Notes: a model not told the origin generated them from the letters alone. 64,000 bases of DNA from Pediococcus cellicola (GCF_001438655.1 NZ_JQBR01000005.1:62001-126000); one strand, 5' to 3'. Shown: positions 41,165 to 51,725, numbered from the stretch's first letter. Made by a program: numbers and translations.

Positions 41165-42880
41165 TTGAAAATTTTGAAAGAACATGCCAGAAAATACTGG
41201 TTAGACATTTTGTTAGCCATGGTGACGGTAGTTGTGATGGCAGGTTCGACGCTGTGGCAGCCCAAATTGCTTCAAAATGTGATCACTGCCATTTTACAAA
41301 ATCAAAGTCATAAGATCACCACCTTAGGCATTTATTTAATTGTGATTGCGGTAATTGGTTTACTAGCTGGAATTCTTAACACGATTCTATCGGCAAAGGT
41401 TGCCCAGTCTATGAGTGCAGATATTCGTGAAACAGTTTTTCGTAAAATTGAAACTTTTTCGTTTGGCAATATCGAAAAATTTCAGGCCGGTAATCTTGTT
41501 GTCCGTTTGACCAACGATGTTAATCAAATTCAAAATTTGATTATGACTGCTCTGCAATCACTTTTGAGAGTCCCTATTTTATTTGTGGGAGCCTTCATCT
41601 TGGCAATTAACACGATTCATCAATTATGGTGGATTATTCTTGTCCTAGTCTTACTAGTAGTTGGCATTTCAGCGGCGACATTTGGAAAAATGGGCCGTCA
41701 TTTCGGCTTGATGCAGGGGTTAATCGATCGTGTAAACGAGTTGGCAAAAGAAAATTTAGTAGGTGTACGCGTTGTCAAATCGTTTAATCAAGAAAAGAAC
41801 GAAGAAAAACGATTTAATGAAGTTTCGGACCAATTAAACGAACAAAATATTTTTGTTGGCACACTTTTTTCAGTCCTAATTCCAGCTTTTACCTTGGTTG
41901 GAAATTTAGCAGTTGTAACGGCTATCTATTTTGTCGGCGATTTGGCAAAAAGCGATCCAGGAAGTGTGGCTGCTATCGCGTCGTTTGTGAATTACTTAAT
42001 GCAAGTTATGTTTGCCATTATTATTGGTGGCATGATGATGACATTCAGCGCACGTGCGATGGTTTCACTTCAGCGGATTCGTGAAGTGTTGGATACCCAA
42101 CCTGAAATTACGTATCCAGAAGTCCCAGAACAAGAACTAGATGGGTCGGTTTCGTTTGAAAATGTTTCTTTTAGTTATGAGGGTGAAAATACACCAACGT
42201 TAAAGGACATTAATTTTAAGGCAGATGCTGGTGAGATGATTGGAATTGTGGGGGCAACCGGTTCGGGGAAGTCTACCCTTGCACAACTCATACCACGATT
42301 GTTTGATCCACAAACAGGTGTGGTTAAAGTGGGTGGCGTTGATTTAAAACAAGTAAATGAGAAGTCCTTGCGTAAAGCCGTAGCATTTGTGTTACAGCGC
42401 GCAATTTTATTTTCGGGGACCATTGGCGATAATTTAAAACAAGGGAAAAAAGATGCCACTGAACACGATATGAATCGTGCGAGCCGCATTGCCCAGGCAG
42501 CCGAATTTATTGATCGGTTGCCAGAACGATATGAGGCTTCAGTTGAAGAACGGTCGGCTAATTTTTCGGGTGGACAGAAACAAAGGTTATCCATTACACG
42601 TGGGGTAATTGGACAGCCGAAAATATTAATCATGGATGATTCCACATCTGCTTTGGATGCACATTCTGAAAAGCTAGTTCAAGAAGCGTTGAATCACGAA
42701 TTGAAGGGAACCACGACCTTTATTATTGCAGAGAAAATTGCTTCCGTCCTTCATGCAGACCGGATTTTGGTTATGGATGATGGTCAACTGGTTGGGGAAG
42801 GGACACATGCCCAATTGGTGAAAAGTAATCGGATTTATCAAGAAATTTATGCCACTCAAAAGGGGAAGGAGGCTATCTAA
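41165..42880 (+). CDS. Heterodimeric ABC exporter subunit with degenerate ATP site (LmrC-like)
   Basis: 571 residues from the TTG at 41165, seven bases after GGAGG; a GTG at 41159 is too close. Six-helix export domain, then an ABC domain: Walker [10 protein letters not shown], signature [10 protein letters not shown]. Two changes mark a degenerate site: Walker B ends in [10 protein letters not shown] (Asp for catalytic Glu) and the switch His is replaced (IIAEKIAS instead of IIAHRIAS). Such subunits pair with a complete partner, here the next gene, as in LmrCD and BmrCD multidrug exporters. Confidence 0.88.
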   Translation: MKILKEHARKYWLDILLAMVTVVVMAGSTLWQPKLLQNVITAILQNQSHKITTLGIYLIVIAVIGLLAGILNTILSAKVAQSMSADIRETVFRKIETFSFGNIEKFQAGNLVVRLTNDVNQIQNLIMTALQSLLRVPILFVGAFILAINTIHQLWWIILVLVLLVVGISAATFGKMGRHFGLMQGLIDRVNELAKENLVGVRVVKSFNQEKNEEKRFNEVSDQLNEQNIFVGTLFSVLIPAFTLVGNLAVVTAIYFVGDLAKSDPGSVAAIASFVNYLMQVMFAIIIGGMMMTFSARAMVSLQRIREVLDTQPEITYPEVPEQELDGSVSFENVSFSYEGENTPTLKDINFKADAGEMIGIVGATGSGKSTLAQLIPRLFDPQTGVVKVGGVDLKQVNEKSLRKAVAFVLQRAILFSGTIGDNLKQGKKDATEHDMNRASRIAQAAEFIDRLPERYEASVEERSANFSGGQKQRLSITRGVIGQPKILIMDDSTSALDAHSEKLVQEALNHELKGTTTFIIAEKIASVLHADRILVMDDGQLVGEGTHAQLVKSNRIYQEIYATQKGKEAI

Positions 42881-44650
42881 ATGCGTGAAATTGGTAAAGC
42901 AATAAAATTTTTCTATCACTACATGAAACGTTATAAAATTGGCTTTACGGTCACTATTTTAGCCATTATTGCCTCAACCTACTTTCAAGTTAAAGCGCCA
43001 GTCTATATGGGGAGGGCTATTACTGAACTGGCAAATTATGTGGTTGGCTTGAGTCGTGGGGTGAGTGACAAAGGTTCTTTTATGCAAGCCATTTGGATGC
43101 TGTTACTTTTCTATGTGCTGACGGTTGTGGGAATGTTTATTTCTAACATTGTGGTTACCTATATTTCCGGAAATTCTACTAATCGTATGCGTCGCGGTTT
43201 GTTTGGTAAATTACAGCGTATGACTATTAAGTTTTTTGACTCCCATCAAGACGGTGATATTTTAAGTCGTTTTACAAGTGATTTAGATAATATTTCAAAC
43301 GCACTTAACCAGGCTTTAGGCGAAATTTTAATGAATATTGCCATGATGATAGGAATTATTATAATGATGTTTCATGAAAATGTGGCTTTGGCCTGGGTAA
43401 CCGTTGCGTCAACACCGATTGCTGTGCTTATTGCAATTGTATTGATTTCAAAGACGCGTAAGTATGTCGATTTACAACAGGATGAAGTCGGCAAATTAAA
43501 TGGCTATATCAATGAACAGATTAGTGGACAAAAAGTGGTCATCACTAACGGTCTGCAAGGTGAAGCAATTAAAGGTTTTTTGCCCCACAATGAAAAAGTC
43601 CGTAAGGCAACTTTTAAGGGCCAAGTTTATTCGGGAATGCTGTTTCCAGTGATGAATGGTCTTTCCTTGGTGAATACGGCCATTGTGATCTTCTTTGGAG
43701 GCTGGTTAGCTCTTAATGGCGATATGGCACGTACCACAGCTCTGGGATTGGTTGTCGTATTTGTTCAGTACTCACAACAGTTCTATCAACCTATTTCGCA
43801 AATATCTTCTCTGTACAGTATGTTTCAGGTGGCTATTACTGGTGCCAGACGCCTTAACGAAACCTTTGATGAACCGGATGAAATTAATCCTAAAGCTGGT
43901 AAGCAACTTTCAGGATTAAAACAGGGGGTAGCACTCAAGCATGTTCATTTTGGTTATCAGCAAGATAACGAAATTTTACATGATGTGTCTATGAATGTTG
44001 AAAAAGGTCGTATGGTGGCACTGGTTGGGCCAACTGGATCCGGAAAAACCACCATCATGAATTTGCTAAATCGATTCTATGATGTGGATAAAGGAGCTGT
44101 GACGTTTGACGGTGTGGATGTGCGTGATATTGACCTTAAAAGCTTACGAGAACACGTTGGGATTGTTTTACAAGACAGTGTGATTTTTTCGGGAACCATT
44201 CGAGATAACATTAGTTTTGGAAAGCCAGAAGCAACGGACGAAGAAATTTATGCTGCAGCTAAGCAGGCGAATATTCATGATTTCATTATGGGACTTGAAA
44301 AAGGATACAAAACGCAGGTATCTGATGAGAATTCAGTGTTTTCCACTGGACAAAAGCAATTGATCAGTATTGCGAGAACAATTTTGACCAACCCAACTTT
44401 GCTTATTTTGGATGAGGCCACTTCTAATGTGGATACGGTCACGGAGGCAAAAATTCAAAAGGCAATGGACAATGTGATTCAGGGGCGGACGAGCTTTGTA
44501 ATTGCACATCGATTAAAAACAATTTTGAGTGCGGATAAGATTGTGGTTTTGAAAGATGGCAAAGTGATTGAACAAGGCAGCCATGAACAGTTGTTGGAAG
44601 AAAAGGGTTTTTATTCAGAGCTTTATCATAGCCAATTTGTATTTGAATAA
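42881..44650 (+). CDS. Heterodimeric ABC exporter subunit (LmrD-like)
   Basis: 589 residues, ATG immediately after the stop of the upstream partner, AAGGAGG eight bases before. Six-helix export domain and a canonical ABC domain: Walker [10 protein letters not shown], Walker [13 protein letters not shown] with Glu, switch His in VIAHRLKT. The signature is modified ([10 protein letters not shown]), which places the degenerate composite site with the partner's Walker motifs, the usual arrangement in heterodimers. A strong terminator follows. Multidrug export under TetR control is inferred. Confidence 0.9.
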   Translation: MREIGKAIKFFYHYMKRYKIGFTVTILAIIASTYFQVKAPVYMGRAITELANYVVGLSRGVSDKGSFMQAIWMLLLFYVLTVVGMFISNIVVTYISGNSTNRMRRGLFGKLQRMTIKFFDSHQDGDILSRFTSDLDNISNALNQALGEILMNIAMMIGIIIMMFHENVALAWVTVASTPIAVLIAIVLISKTRKYVDLQQDEVGKLNGYINEQISGQKVVITNGLQGEAIKGFLPHNEKVRKATFKGQVYSGMLFPVMNGLSLVNTAIVIFFGGWLALNGDMARTTALGLVVVFVQYSQQFYQPISQISSLYSMFQVAITGARRLNETFDEPDEINPKAGKQLSGLKQGVALKHVHFGYQQDNEILHDVSMNVEKGRMVALVGPTGSGKTTIMNLLNRFYDVDKGAVTFDGVDVRDIDLKSLREHVGIVLQDSVIFSGTIRDNISFGKPEATDEEIYAAAKQANIHDFIMGLEKGYKTQVSDENSVFSTGQKQLISIARTILTNPTLLILDEATSNVDTVTEAKIQKAMDNVIQGRTSFVIAHRLKTILSADKIVVLKDGKVIEQGSHEQLLEEKGFYSELYHSQFVFE

Positions 44651-44673
44651 CAGTATTTTAAATAATAAGTTCG

Positions 44674-44718
44674 AAAAACGAGCCACAGAAACACTGTTTT
44701 CTGTGGCTCGTTTTTTTG
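44674..44718 (+). terminator. Terminator of the ABC exporter operon
   Basis: A long stem AAAAACGAGCCACAGAAA with TTTTCTGTGGCTCGTTTTT and a T run. Confidence 0.88.
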
Positions 44719-44728
44719 TAAATAAAAG

Positions 44729-44758
44729 TTGACTTTAAAGAACGTATGTTCGTATAAT
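44729..44758 (+). promoter_or_regulatory. LexA-box promoter of the Y-family polymerase operon
   Basis: TTGACT (44729-44734), 18-base spacer, TATAAT (44753-44758). The spacer holds AGAACGTATGTTCG (44739-44752), which matches the Gram-positive LexA/DinR box CGAACRNRYGTTYG at all but the first base. SOS induction of the operon is expected. Confidence 0.88.
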
Positions 44759-44780
44759 GGGGTGTGAAGAGGTGATGACG

Positions 44781-46079
44781 ATGAATTATGAACAGGAGCC
44801 TCATGGTGTTTACTTCATGATTGATAATAAATCTTTTTATGCCAGTGTGGAATCGGTTGCCCGTGGGGATGATCCCTTACAGTCCGTAATGGTTGTTATG
44901 TCAGAAGCCGAGAATACTAACGGGGGACTTATTTTGGCTGCATCTCCACGAGCCAAAAAGATTTTTGGAATCTCAAATGTTTCTCGCTGTCGAGACTTAC
45001 CTCATGACACACGGTTAAAGGTTGTTCCGCCACGAATGAATTTGTATATCAAAAAGAATTTAGCCATTAATGAGATTTTTACTGAATTTGTAGCCGATGA
45101 AGACTGCTACCCTTACTCGATTGATGAGTCAATTTTGGATATGTCAAAATCTTGGCGTCTTTTTGGAAATACACCTTTAGAAGTCGCTCGGCGGATGCAA
45201 AAAACGGTTCATGATCGTTTGGGGTTGTGGACCACGATTGGAATCGGTGAGAATCCAGTTCAGGCTAAGCTGGCACTGGATTTATTTGCCAAACATGATA
45301 CCGATTTAATGGGTGAATTAACCTATCAATCATTTCCAGAAAAAATATGGCCCATTACTAATTTAACCTCTGTTTGGAGCATTGGACATCGGACGGCTGC
45401 CCATCTAAATCGGGTGGGTATTCATAGTATGGACGATTTAGCTCATTCTGATCCTTATGAATTGAAAGCGGAATTTGGCATTATTGGCACGCAACTTCTC
45501 GCACTAGCCTGGGGAATCGATCACAGTCAGTTACCTAATTTGATTACACCGCATGATAAAAGCTGGGGAAATTCTCAAGTTTTGCCTCGAGATTATATGG
45601 TACAACGTGAAATTGAGACGGTAATTAAAGAAATTGGGAACCAGGTGGCGTCACGAATGCGCCATCACCATCAACAAGCTGGGTGTGTTAGTCTCATGAT
45701 TGGTTTTTCTTACGCAAGTTCCTCTGAGGATGGACGTAGCGGCTTTGCACATTCCATGCGCATTGATACAACGGATAACCCAGACCGTATCAACCAATAT
45801 TTACTTTATTTATTTCGTAAAACTTGGGATGGTGAAGGGATTCGTAACATTGCGGTGGGACTATCACATTTATCAGTTAGTGATGGCCTGCAACTTAATT
45901 TGTTTATGGATCCTCATACTCAAATCAAACAAAATTTGATGATTCGGGTCCTTGATAAAATTCACGATCAATTTGGCACAACGGCACTGATTCCGGCAAG
46001 TAGTCTGCTGCATGGGGCCACGATGTTGGAACGTTCTGCCTTAGTTGGTGGGCACAATGGAGGGAATAGTTTTGATTGA
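44781..46079 (+). CDS. umuC: Y-family DNA polymerase (UmuC/ImpB-like)
   Basis: 432 residues from the ATG at 44781, six bases after AGAGGTG; an upstream in-frame ATG overlaps the promoter -10. Catalytic acidic residues: Asp15 in MIDNKSFYASVE and Asp115-Glu116 in YSIDESILDM. A helix-hairpin-helix thumb region and little-finger domain follow. It is a translesion polymerase of the Gram-positive UmuC/UvrX branch. It overlaps the next small gene. The LexA box shows SOS control. Confidence 0.9.
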   Translation: MNYEQEPHGVYFMIDNKSFYASVESVARGDDPLQSVMVVMSEAENTNGGLILAASPRAKKIFGISNVSRCRDLPHDTRLKVVPPRMNLYIKKNLAINEIFTEFVADEDCYPYSIDESILDMSKSWRLFGNTPLEVARRMQKTVHDRLGLWTTIGIGENPVQAKLALDLFAKHDTDLMGELTYQSFPEKIWPITNLTSVWSIGHRTAAHLNRVGIHSMDDLAHSDPYELKAEFGIIGTQLLALAWGIDHSQLPNLITPHDKSWGNSQVLPRDYMVQREIETVIKEIGNQVASRMRHHHQQAGCVSLMIGFSYASSSEDGRSGFAHSMRIDTTDNPDRINQYLLYLFRKTWDGEGIRNIAVGLSHLSVSDGLQLNLFMDPHTQIKQNLMIRVLDKIHDQFGTTALIPASSLLHGATMLERSALVGGHNGGNSFD

Positions 46080-46389
46080 AACAAGTGAACAGGCTGCAAA
46101 ATTAATTTTAGAACGCTTAGAAAAGGACTTCTTACGTAAGTCACGGACAATTTATCAAATGCTGGTTGTGCGAGATCGCTTCGATGAAGCATACAACTTT
46201 TTTTTAGAAATTAAACCTAAAAATGATCGAGAAAAATCAGTCCCCTTGCACACGCTAGCAAGTTTTGATCTCTCCTATTTGGAAGATGTCGTCCGTATTA
46301 TACAGAAACAAACGCAGATTACGATTCGATTCAAGGACTTTGGTGAACTTGTCTGGCCACAAGCACAGACGAGAATTAGTAAGGGGTAA
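46072..46389 (+). CDS. Small protein accompanying the Y-family polymerase
   Basis: 105 residues from a TTG at 46072, seven bases after GGAGGG; the TTG lies inside the end of the polymerase gene (TTGATTGA). Helical and charged, no membrane segment. It is the middle gene of the SOS operon. Small proteins of unknown role often sit between umuC-like and YolD-like genes in lactic acid bacteria; I cannot name the family firmly. Confidence 0.65.
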   Translation: MIETSEQAAKLILERLEKDFLRKSRTIYQMLVVRDRFDEAYNFFLEIKPKNDREKSVPLHTLASFDLSYLEDVVRIIQKQTQITIRFKDFGELVWPQAQTRISKG

Positions 46390-46395
46390 AGCATT

Positions 46396-46722
46396 ATGAT
46401 CATTAAACGTGTGGATGAGTCGGTGACTGAACGCTTTTTTAAAAATGATTATCATGATCGTGGCATGTTAAAGTGGGGTGGCTTCTTTTTATCTGATCAT
46501 ACGAGTGCCATTCAAAAAATGAAGCGTGATAAGGTTCCTGAAACAATTCGTGCGGAACAGTCTCTAGAACGAGTAGCTGGCTTTCAGGAGGAAACCATTA
46601 TTTTTATTGATAAAGAAGGTCGGCCTCAAATGGTTAACGTCAATGAGATTCGTAACGTGCAGTTGGTCGCGGCACCTGTGGACTGGCATCATGTGACAAA
46701 AAAATCGGTATCCCAGGATTGA
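46396..46722 (+). CDS. YolD-like protein of the SOS operon
   Basis: 108 residues. The block DYHDRGMLKWGGFFLSDHT matches the RG-KW pattern of YolD-like proteins, which in Bacillus and lactic acid bacteria partner with UvrX/UmuC polymerases and are thought to act like UmuD. It starts six bases after its upstream neighbour; AAGGGG precedes the ATG. The end of the gene lies inside the transcription terminator. Confidence 0.75.
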   Translation: MIIKRVDESVTERFFKNDYHDRGMLKWGGFFLSDHTSAIQKMKRDKVPETIRAEQSLERVAGFQEETIIFIDKEGRPQMVNVNEIRNVQLVAAPVDWHHVTKKSVSQD

Positions 46723-46745
46723 AATATCCAAGCATACCGATTTTT
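46700..46745. terminator. Bidirectional terminator between SOS operon and rlmD
   Basis: AAAAATCGGTAT (46700-46711) pairs with ATACCGATTTTT (46734-46745). The stop codon of the YolD-like gene is in the loop. Confidence 0.8.
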
Positions 46746-46758
46746 GAAATTTTAAGGT

Positions 46759-48201
46759 TTAATGACGACGCGTAAACTTCACGACTGCTTCACAACGCGC
46801 AGTTTGCGGGAACATATCAATGGATTGAATATAATCCACGATGTAGGACTTAGTAAGTTGTGTGAGATCGCGAGCCAAAGTAGAAGGATTGCAAGAAATG
46901 TATACAAAACGCTCAGGCTTGCTAGTTAGGATAGTTTGAATTAAAACATCATCTAAACCGGTTCTTGGAGGATCGACCACTAAAGCATCGGGACGAAAAC
47001 CTTCAGCCATCCATTGGGGAAGTACTTCTTCTGCACGTCCCACCTGGTATTTAGCATTGGTAATACCGTTTAATTTGGCATTTTCATTAGCGTCGGTGAT
47101 TGATTCAGGAATAATATCCATTCCTCGAACTTCCTTAGCTTTATTGGCCAGTGAAAGGCCAATGGTACCCACGCCAGAATAGGCATCTACAAGATTAGTG
47201 TTCGCAGAGAGCTCAAGGGCCTTTCGGGCTTCATCATACAATTTTACCGTTTGATAAGGATTAAGCTGGTAAAAAGCACGCGCAGACAAATTAAAGGTCA
47301 ACTCACCTAATTTGTCTTGAATAAATGATTTGCCTGCTAGTAGAGTAGTTTCGTCTCCCCAAACGAGAGAGGTTTTACCCTTGTTGACGTTCTGCATGTA
47401 GGAAACAATTTCTGGGAATTCTTTTTGAAGGTCAGCGATCAATTCACGTTTGTGCGGTAATTTAGCTGAATTAGTAATGAAGACCAATTGAACTTCATTA
47501 GTGGCAACGGCAACCCGAACAACCACGGTTTTAATAATCCCCGAACCTTGTTTTTCGTTATAAATGGGAACTTGATAAGTTTCAAGCAGGGCAACCACCC
47601 GACGCATTACTTTCATGGTGAGGGGATGTTGCACACTGCAGGTTGGTAAATCCACAAGATCATGGCTATTTTCTTTATATAAACCAGCAGCGACCTTACC
47701 GTCTAATTCACGAACTTGGAACTGTGCTTTGTTTCGATATTCATAAGGATTTTCCATGCCAATGGTGGGAAGCAGCTTGTAGTACTTGTAGCCTGAAGGA
47801 CGATACTTTTCAAGAGCTTGACGGACCACATCTCGTTTGAATTCAAGTTGTCCGGCATAGGAAAGGTGCTCTAATTCAAAGCCCCCTACTTCATCCGCAT
47901 AAGCATCTCTAGGTGTGACGCGATCAGGACTCTTTTTACGGATGGTATGTAATTTTGCAATCATATACCGGGGATGAATCTCGGTGACAGTAGCGGTGAC
48001 GACTTCATTTGGTAAGGCGCCCTTTACAAAACAAATGGTGTGTTTAAAATAGCCAATACCTTCACCGTTAATGCCCAACCGTTTAATGGTGAGCGGAATG
48101 CGTTGTCCAATGGGAATGGTGGCCTGAACGGAAGTCGGACGAGATTTGGTCTGAGTTGGTTTAGCCTGAAAATGTGCGTGACGATTTTGATTATTATTCA
48201 T
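46759..48201 (-). CDS. rlmD: 23S rRNA (uracil-C5)-methyltransferase, RlmD/TrmA family
   Basis: 480 residues. N-terminal TRAM domain (RIPLTIKRLGINGEGIGYFK), a middle domain, then a SAM-binding fold with VDAYSGVGTIGLSLA, VDPPRTGLDD and the catalytic Cys in YISCNPSTLARDL. The order and length fit the RumA/RlmD-like enzymes of Firmicutes. No N-terminal iron-sulfur Cys set is seen. AAGGACG is six bases before the ATG. It methylates a uracil in rRNA or tRNA; the exact site cannot be told. Confidence 0.9.
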   Translation of the reverse strand: MNNNQNRHAHFQAKPTQTKSRPTSVQATIPIGQRIPLTIKRLGINGEGIGYFKHTICFVKGALPNEVVTATVTEIHPRYMIAKLHTIRKKSPDRVTPRDAYADEVGGFELEHLSYAGQLEFKRDVVRQALEKYRPSGYKYYKLLPTIGMENPYEYRNKAQFQVRELDGKVAAGLYKENSHDLVDLPTCSVQHPLTMKVMRRVVALLETYQVPIYNEKQGSGIIKTVVVRVAVATNEVQLVFITNSAKLPHKRELIADLQKEFPEIVSYMQNVNKGKTSLVWGDETTLLAGKSFIQDKLGELTFNLSARAFYQLNPYQTVKLYDEARKALELSANTNLVDAYSGVGTIGLSLANKAKEVRGMDIIPESITDANENAKLNGITNAKYQVGRAEEVLPQWMAEGFRPDALVVDPPRTGLDDVLIQTILTSKPERFVYISCNPSTLARDLTQLTKSYIVDYIQSIDMFPQTARCEAVVKFTRRH

Positions 48202-48234
48202 GGTGCGTCCTTTCTGTGCTTAAAAACATATCGT

Positions 48235-48711
48235 TTATTCAACGCGTTTAATTGATTGACCATCATAGTCTTGGTAGTAAAGTTCTGAAACGTCATAACT
48301 TTTAAAAATTTGTAAAAGATCAAAAAAGTCATCAACTGCTTGACTTTGCTTGACCTGATAGGGGTTCTGCCAGAAAACATCGCCCTCAATTGAGGCATGC
48401 AAAGTACCTTTGAACTGGTTGGTGCGAAAAAGAAAAACGACATAACGAACCGGTGTATCCTGAACAGTCATCATGAATTGTTTGACACCAATTAATTGCG
48501 GATTTTCTATGTGAAGATGACTTTCTTCATAAACCTCACGGATGGCAGACTCAACAAAGGATTCTCCGGGATTCACATGACCACCCGGAAAAGTAATGCC
48601 TGCCCAATTTTGATTGAGACGATTTTCAAGTAAGACTTCTTTAGTATCGGCATTTTCTACCATGACTAAATTAGTTAAAATAGTTTTTTCTGGTAAATGT
48701 TTTTGTGGCAT
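48235..48711 (-). CDS. Nudix hydrolase, MutT-like
   Basis: 158 residues from the ATG at 48711 (MPQKHLPEKT), eight bases after TTGGAGG; the longer frame upstream has no site. The Nudix box runs over residues 43-65 (GGHVNPGESFVESAIREVYE followed by ESHL) with the REVYEE core intact. Members hydrolyse 8-oxo-dGTP or other nucleoside diphosphate derivatives. It is 33 bases upstream of rlmD on the same strand and probably cotranscribed with it. Confidence 0.88.
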   Translation of the reverse strand: MPQKHLPEKTILTNLVMVENADTKEVLLENRLNQNWAGITFPGGHVNPGESFVESAIREVYEESHLHIENPQLIGVKQFMMTVQDTPVRYVVFLFRTNQFKGTLHASIEGDVFWQNPYQVKQSQAVDDFFDLLQIFKSYDVSELYYQDYDGQSIKRVE

Positions 48712-48852
48712 GTTTGTTAGCCTCCAAGTAATAACCTTATGGTCTATCATAACAGAAATGGGGCATAAAAATTAAATTTTAGTCAGTCTAACTTGTGTAA
48801 TTTTAATAGAAATTGCGTATGATATGGGTGTAACCCTTAGGAGGCGTTAATA

Positions 48853-49737
48853 TTGAAGAAAATTGGCTTTATTGGTACTGGTGTGATGGGTACCGGAATT
48901 ATCAAGAATATGTTAAAAGCCGGCTATGCAGTGACGGTGTTCAACCGTACCAAAGCACATGCAGATGCAGTCCTACAGGCTGGTGGCGTTTGGGTAAATA
49001 CTGCAAAACAGGTTGCGGAAAATAGTGACATTGTGTTTACGATGGTTGGGTTCCCACAAGATGTTGAATCCGTTTATTTTGGAGAAACGGGCGTTTTTGC
49101 GGGTACAAAGGCTGGAAAGATTGTGGTCGATATGACTACTAGCACACCCACACTGGCCAAAAAAATTGCGGCGTATGGGCAATCTCATCAGATTCAGGTT
49201 CTAGATGCTCCCGTTTCTGGCGGTGATATTGGAGCCCAAAAAGGGACGCTTACGATTATGGTCGGTGGTGATCAAGCTGCTTATCAGCAGTTAACACCGA
49301 TTTTTGATGTAATTGGACAACAGACTAACTACTTTGGTCAAGCTGGGGCTGGGCAACATGCTAAAATGGCCAATCAGATCATGATTGCCGGCACAATGAC
49401 TGGAATGAGCGAAATGTTGGTTTATGCAAAGGCAGCCGGGCTAGACCTGTCCAAGGTCTTACAAACTTTGGAAAGTGGTGGTGCTGATAACTGGAGCATG
49501 GAAAATTATGCGCCACGCATTTTAAAGGATGATTATACGCCAGGATTCTTTGCCAAACATTTCTTAAAGGATTTGCGTATTGCGCTGAATGAGGCCGACA
49601 AAATGCACTTAAACTTACCAGCAACTGATGCCGCACGTAACTTATATGCACGTTTAGTAGACGAAAAACATTTAGGTAACGATGGAACTCAGGCCCTAGT
49701 AAAACTCTGGTGGCCAGAAGGCAAATTACCAAATTAA
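48853..49737 (+). CDS. 3-hydroxyisobutyrate dehydrogenase-family oxidoreductase
   Basis: 294 residues from a TTG start, preceded by AGGAGG at correct spacing. N-terminal dinucleotide fold GFIGTGVMGTGI, substrate motif DAPVSGGDIGAQKGTL, and the catalytic Lys171 in GAGQHAKMANQI. Relatives reduce or oxidise beta-hydroxy acids (3-hydroxyisobutyrate, tartronate semialdehyde, 6-phosphogluconate-like). The substrate is not shown. It is followed 66 bases later by an MFS exporter. Confidence 0.9.
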   Translation: MKKIGFIGTGVMGTGIIKNMLKAGYAVTVFNRTKAHADAVLQAGGVWVNTAKQVAENSDIVFTMVGFPQDVESVYFGETGVFAGTKAGKIVVDMTTSTPTLAKKIAAYGQSHQIQVLDAPVSGGDIGAQKGTLTIMVGGDQAAYQQLTPIFDVIGQQTNYFGQAGAGQHAKMANQIMIAGTMTGMSEMLVYAKAAGLDLSKVLQTLESGGADNWSMENYAPRILKDDYTPGFFAKHFLKDLRIALNEADKMHLNLPATDAARNLYARLVDEKHLGNDGTQALVKLWWPEGKLPN

Positions 49738-49803
49738 TTTGGTTTTTAGGATTAAATTGGTTACACTATGTCTTGAAGTTATTTCAAAACAGAGGTGGAA
49801 ACC

Positions 49804-51018
49804 ATGGAAAACAACATGACAAAGAACCGGAAGCTTTGGTTAACCTTTTTCCTCGGTTTAATCAGCGCGACCGGTCCTTTATCTCTAGATATGTACTTAC
49901 CGGCCTTACCAAGCATGCAAATCACATTTCACACCCAAACCTCTGTTATTCAAATGAGTCTGACATTTTGTCTAATTGGGTTGGCAGTGGGACAGCTCCT
50001 TGTGGGCCCACTAAGTGATCATTATGGCAGACGTTTACCACTTTCAATTGGTTTTGCCGTTTTTGCGCTTACCTCAGTGTGGATTATGATGGTGCACTCG
50101 ATTGTTTTATTTCTTATCCTGCGTTTTATTCAAGGGTTAGCAGGCTCGGCTGGGCAGGTATTATCGCGTGCCGTGGCTCGTGATTTATTTTCAGGAAAAG
50201 CGTTAACCAAATTTTTCGCGATGCTGATGGCAGTTAACGGGGTTTTCCCGATTATATCACCAATTATTGGTGGGTTTTTGTTGAAATTTATGAGTTGGCG
50301 AGGCATTTTTGCTGTTTTAGCCGTGATTGGTGTGCTCGTCGTAGTTGGCATTTGGTTAACTTTGGCAGAAACTTTACCGAAAGCGTCTAGAAGTGACCAA
50401 AGCTTATTTCAAGGGTTTGCCGCAATGGCTACCCTGTTCACTAAACGCGATTTCATTTTGATTGCTTTAATTCAAGGACTCGTTTTTGGTGCCCTATTTA
50501 GTTATATTTCGGCATCTTCTTTTGTTTTTCAAAACTTCTTCCATTTATCAGCACAACAGTTTAGTCTTTTATACGCCCTAAATGGGTTGGGGATTATTGT
50601 TGGCAATAATATTCCTGCTTACTTACCCGCAAGATGGACCAGTTTTCAGATTTTAGGAACAGCCTTGCTGGCTGGTACTGGGGCAGCGTTGGTCATGGTT
50701 GTCAGTTTATTCATGGCCCCACAAATGTGGCTAGTGGCGGTACCTCTATTTGTTGTAGTGGTTTGCATTGGAATCGTAAACACCATTGCCACCTCAATAG
50801 CAATGAATAGTCAAAATAAAAACTCCGGGAGTGCTTCAGCGGTTCTTGGTTTAACGATGAACATCATTGGCGGAATCTTTACGCCTCTTGCTGGTGCCTT
50901 AGGGGCAAGTAGTTATGCACCTATGGCCGCCTTAATTTTAATTAGTGAACTGAGTGGGCTGGGCTTGTTTGCTTTCGTATCTAAAACAACGAAATTTCAT
51001 CAAACACATGGTGCATAG
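49804..51018 (+). CDS. Bcr/CflA-type multidrug MFS exporter
   Basis: 404 residues from the ATG at 49804 (AGAGGTGG upstream); a GTG nine bases earlier is less likely. Twelve helices. Early block GLISATGPLSLDMYLPALPSM and motif A VGPLSDHYGRRLPL are typical of the Bcr/CflA subfamily (DHA1). Expected to expel drugs by proton antiport. Substrate unknown. Confidence 0.9.
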   Translation: MENNMTKNRKLWLTFFLGLISATGPLSLDMYLPALPSMQITFHTQTSVIQMSLTFCLIGLAVGQLLVGPLSDHYGRRLPLSIGFAVFALTSVWIMMVHSIVLFLILRFIQGLAGSAGQVLSRAVARDLFSGKALTKFFAMLMAVNGVFPIISPIIGGFLLKFMSWRGIFAVLAVIGVLVVVGIWLTLAETLPKASRSDQSLFQGFAAMATLFTKRDFILIALIQGLVFGALFSYISASSFVFQNFFHLSAQQFSLLYALNGLGIIVGNNIPAYLPARWTSFQILGTALLAGTGAALVMVVSLFMAPQMWLVAVPLFVVVVCIGIVNTIATSIAMNSQNKNSGSASAVLGLTMNIIGGIFTPLAGALGASSYAPMAALILISELSGLGLFAFVSKTTKFHQTHGA

Positions 51019-51094
51019 TACTTTAACAACTTAATTTTAACTTCAAAATTAGGAACGATTGTAGTACAATTAAGTTAAAAATGAGGTGGAAATT

Positions 51095-51631
51095 TTGGCA
51101 AAAGATATCAAAGCAGAGGAATACATAACAGGTTCAGAGGTTGTTCACAAAATTGAGCGTATTGGCAGCTTAGCAACTTTAGGTAACTGGGCCAAAGAAA
51201 TGGAACGAATGGGTCATAAGTTTCAACATGATGGTCGTGGTCGTCGCATTTATTCTGACGATGACATGAAGCTTCTCAAGCAGATGAACGATTTATTAGG
51301 TGATCGCAATACTTTGAAGCAGGCTGTGGATGTGACCTTAGGGGTTACGGATAAGGATGCCGCTGAAAAAGAAAAAGCTGCTGATGGAAAACAAACACCA
51401 GCTGTTTTAGATAAAAAAATGTTGCAGGCACAAAATAAGGATTTATCTGAGATTAAAGAAATGTTGGCACAATTAGTTAAACAAAACCAACAATATCATG
51501 AAGAAAATGTGCAGTTACAAGCCCAAGTAACTGAATTAACTGAAATGACTAAAAAAAATGAACAACTATTACAAGAACCACCTAAGAAAAAATCATGGTG
51601 GCACCGTCATTTCGGATCAGATGAAGACTAA
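51095..51631 (+). CDS. MerR-like HTH protein with coiled coil
   Basis: 178 residues from a TTG at 51095, six bases after GAGGTGG. N-terminal winged-helix of MerR type (YITGSEVVHKIERIGSLATL, then GRGRRIYSDDDMKLLKQMND), a linker, then a coiled coil at about 115-165 (EIKEMLAQLVKQNQQYHEEN) and a basic Trp-rich tail (KKKSWWHRHF). The layout resembles plasmid-partition or RacA-like DNA-binding proteins. Targets are unknown. A terminator follows. Confidence 0.75.
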   Translation: MAKDIKAEEYITGSEVVHKIERIGSLATLGNWAKEMERMGHKFQHDGRGRRIYSDDDMKLLKQMNDLLGDRNTLKQAVDVTLGVTDKDAAEKEKAADGKQTPAVLDKKMLQAQNKDLSEIKEMLAQLVKQNQQYHEENVQLQAQVTELTEMTKKNEQLLQEPPKKKSWWHRHFGSDED

Positions 51632-51677
51632 AACGCTTTTTTAATTAGAAAAGTTATACAAAGTGACTCAATTTAAA

Positions 51678-51725
51678 AAAATAGGACTGAAATCTTTCTG
51701 CACACAGAGATTTCAGTCCTATTTT
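51678..51725. terminator. Bidirectional terminator
   Basis: An 18-bp perfect stem (51678-51695 with 51708-51725) with A and T flanks between convergent genes. Confidence 0.85.

Noticed and set aside
49725-49749. Small palindrome CCAAATTAATTTGG with T residues after the dehydrogenase gene
   Set aside because: The stem is only five pairs once a loop is allowed, too weak to call a terminator.
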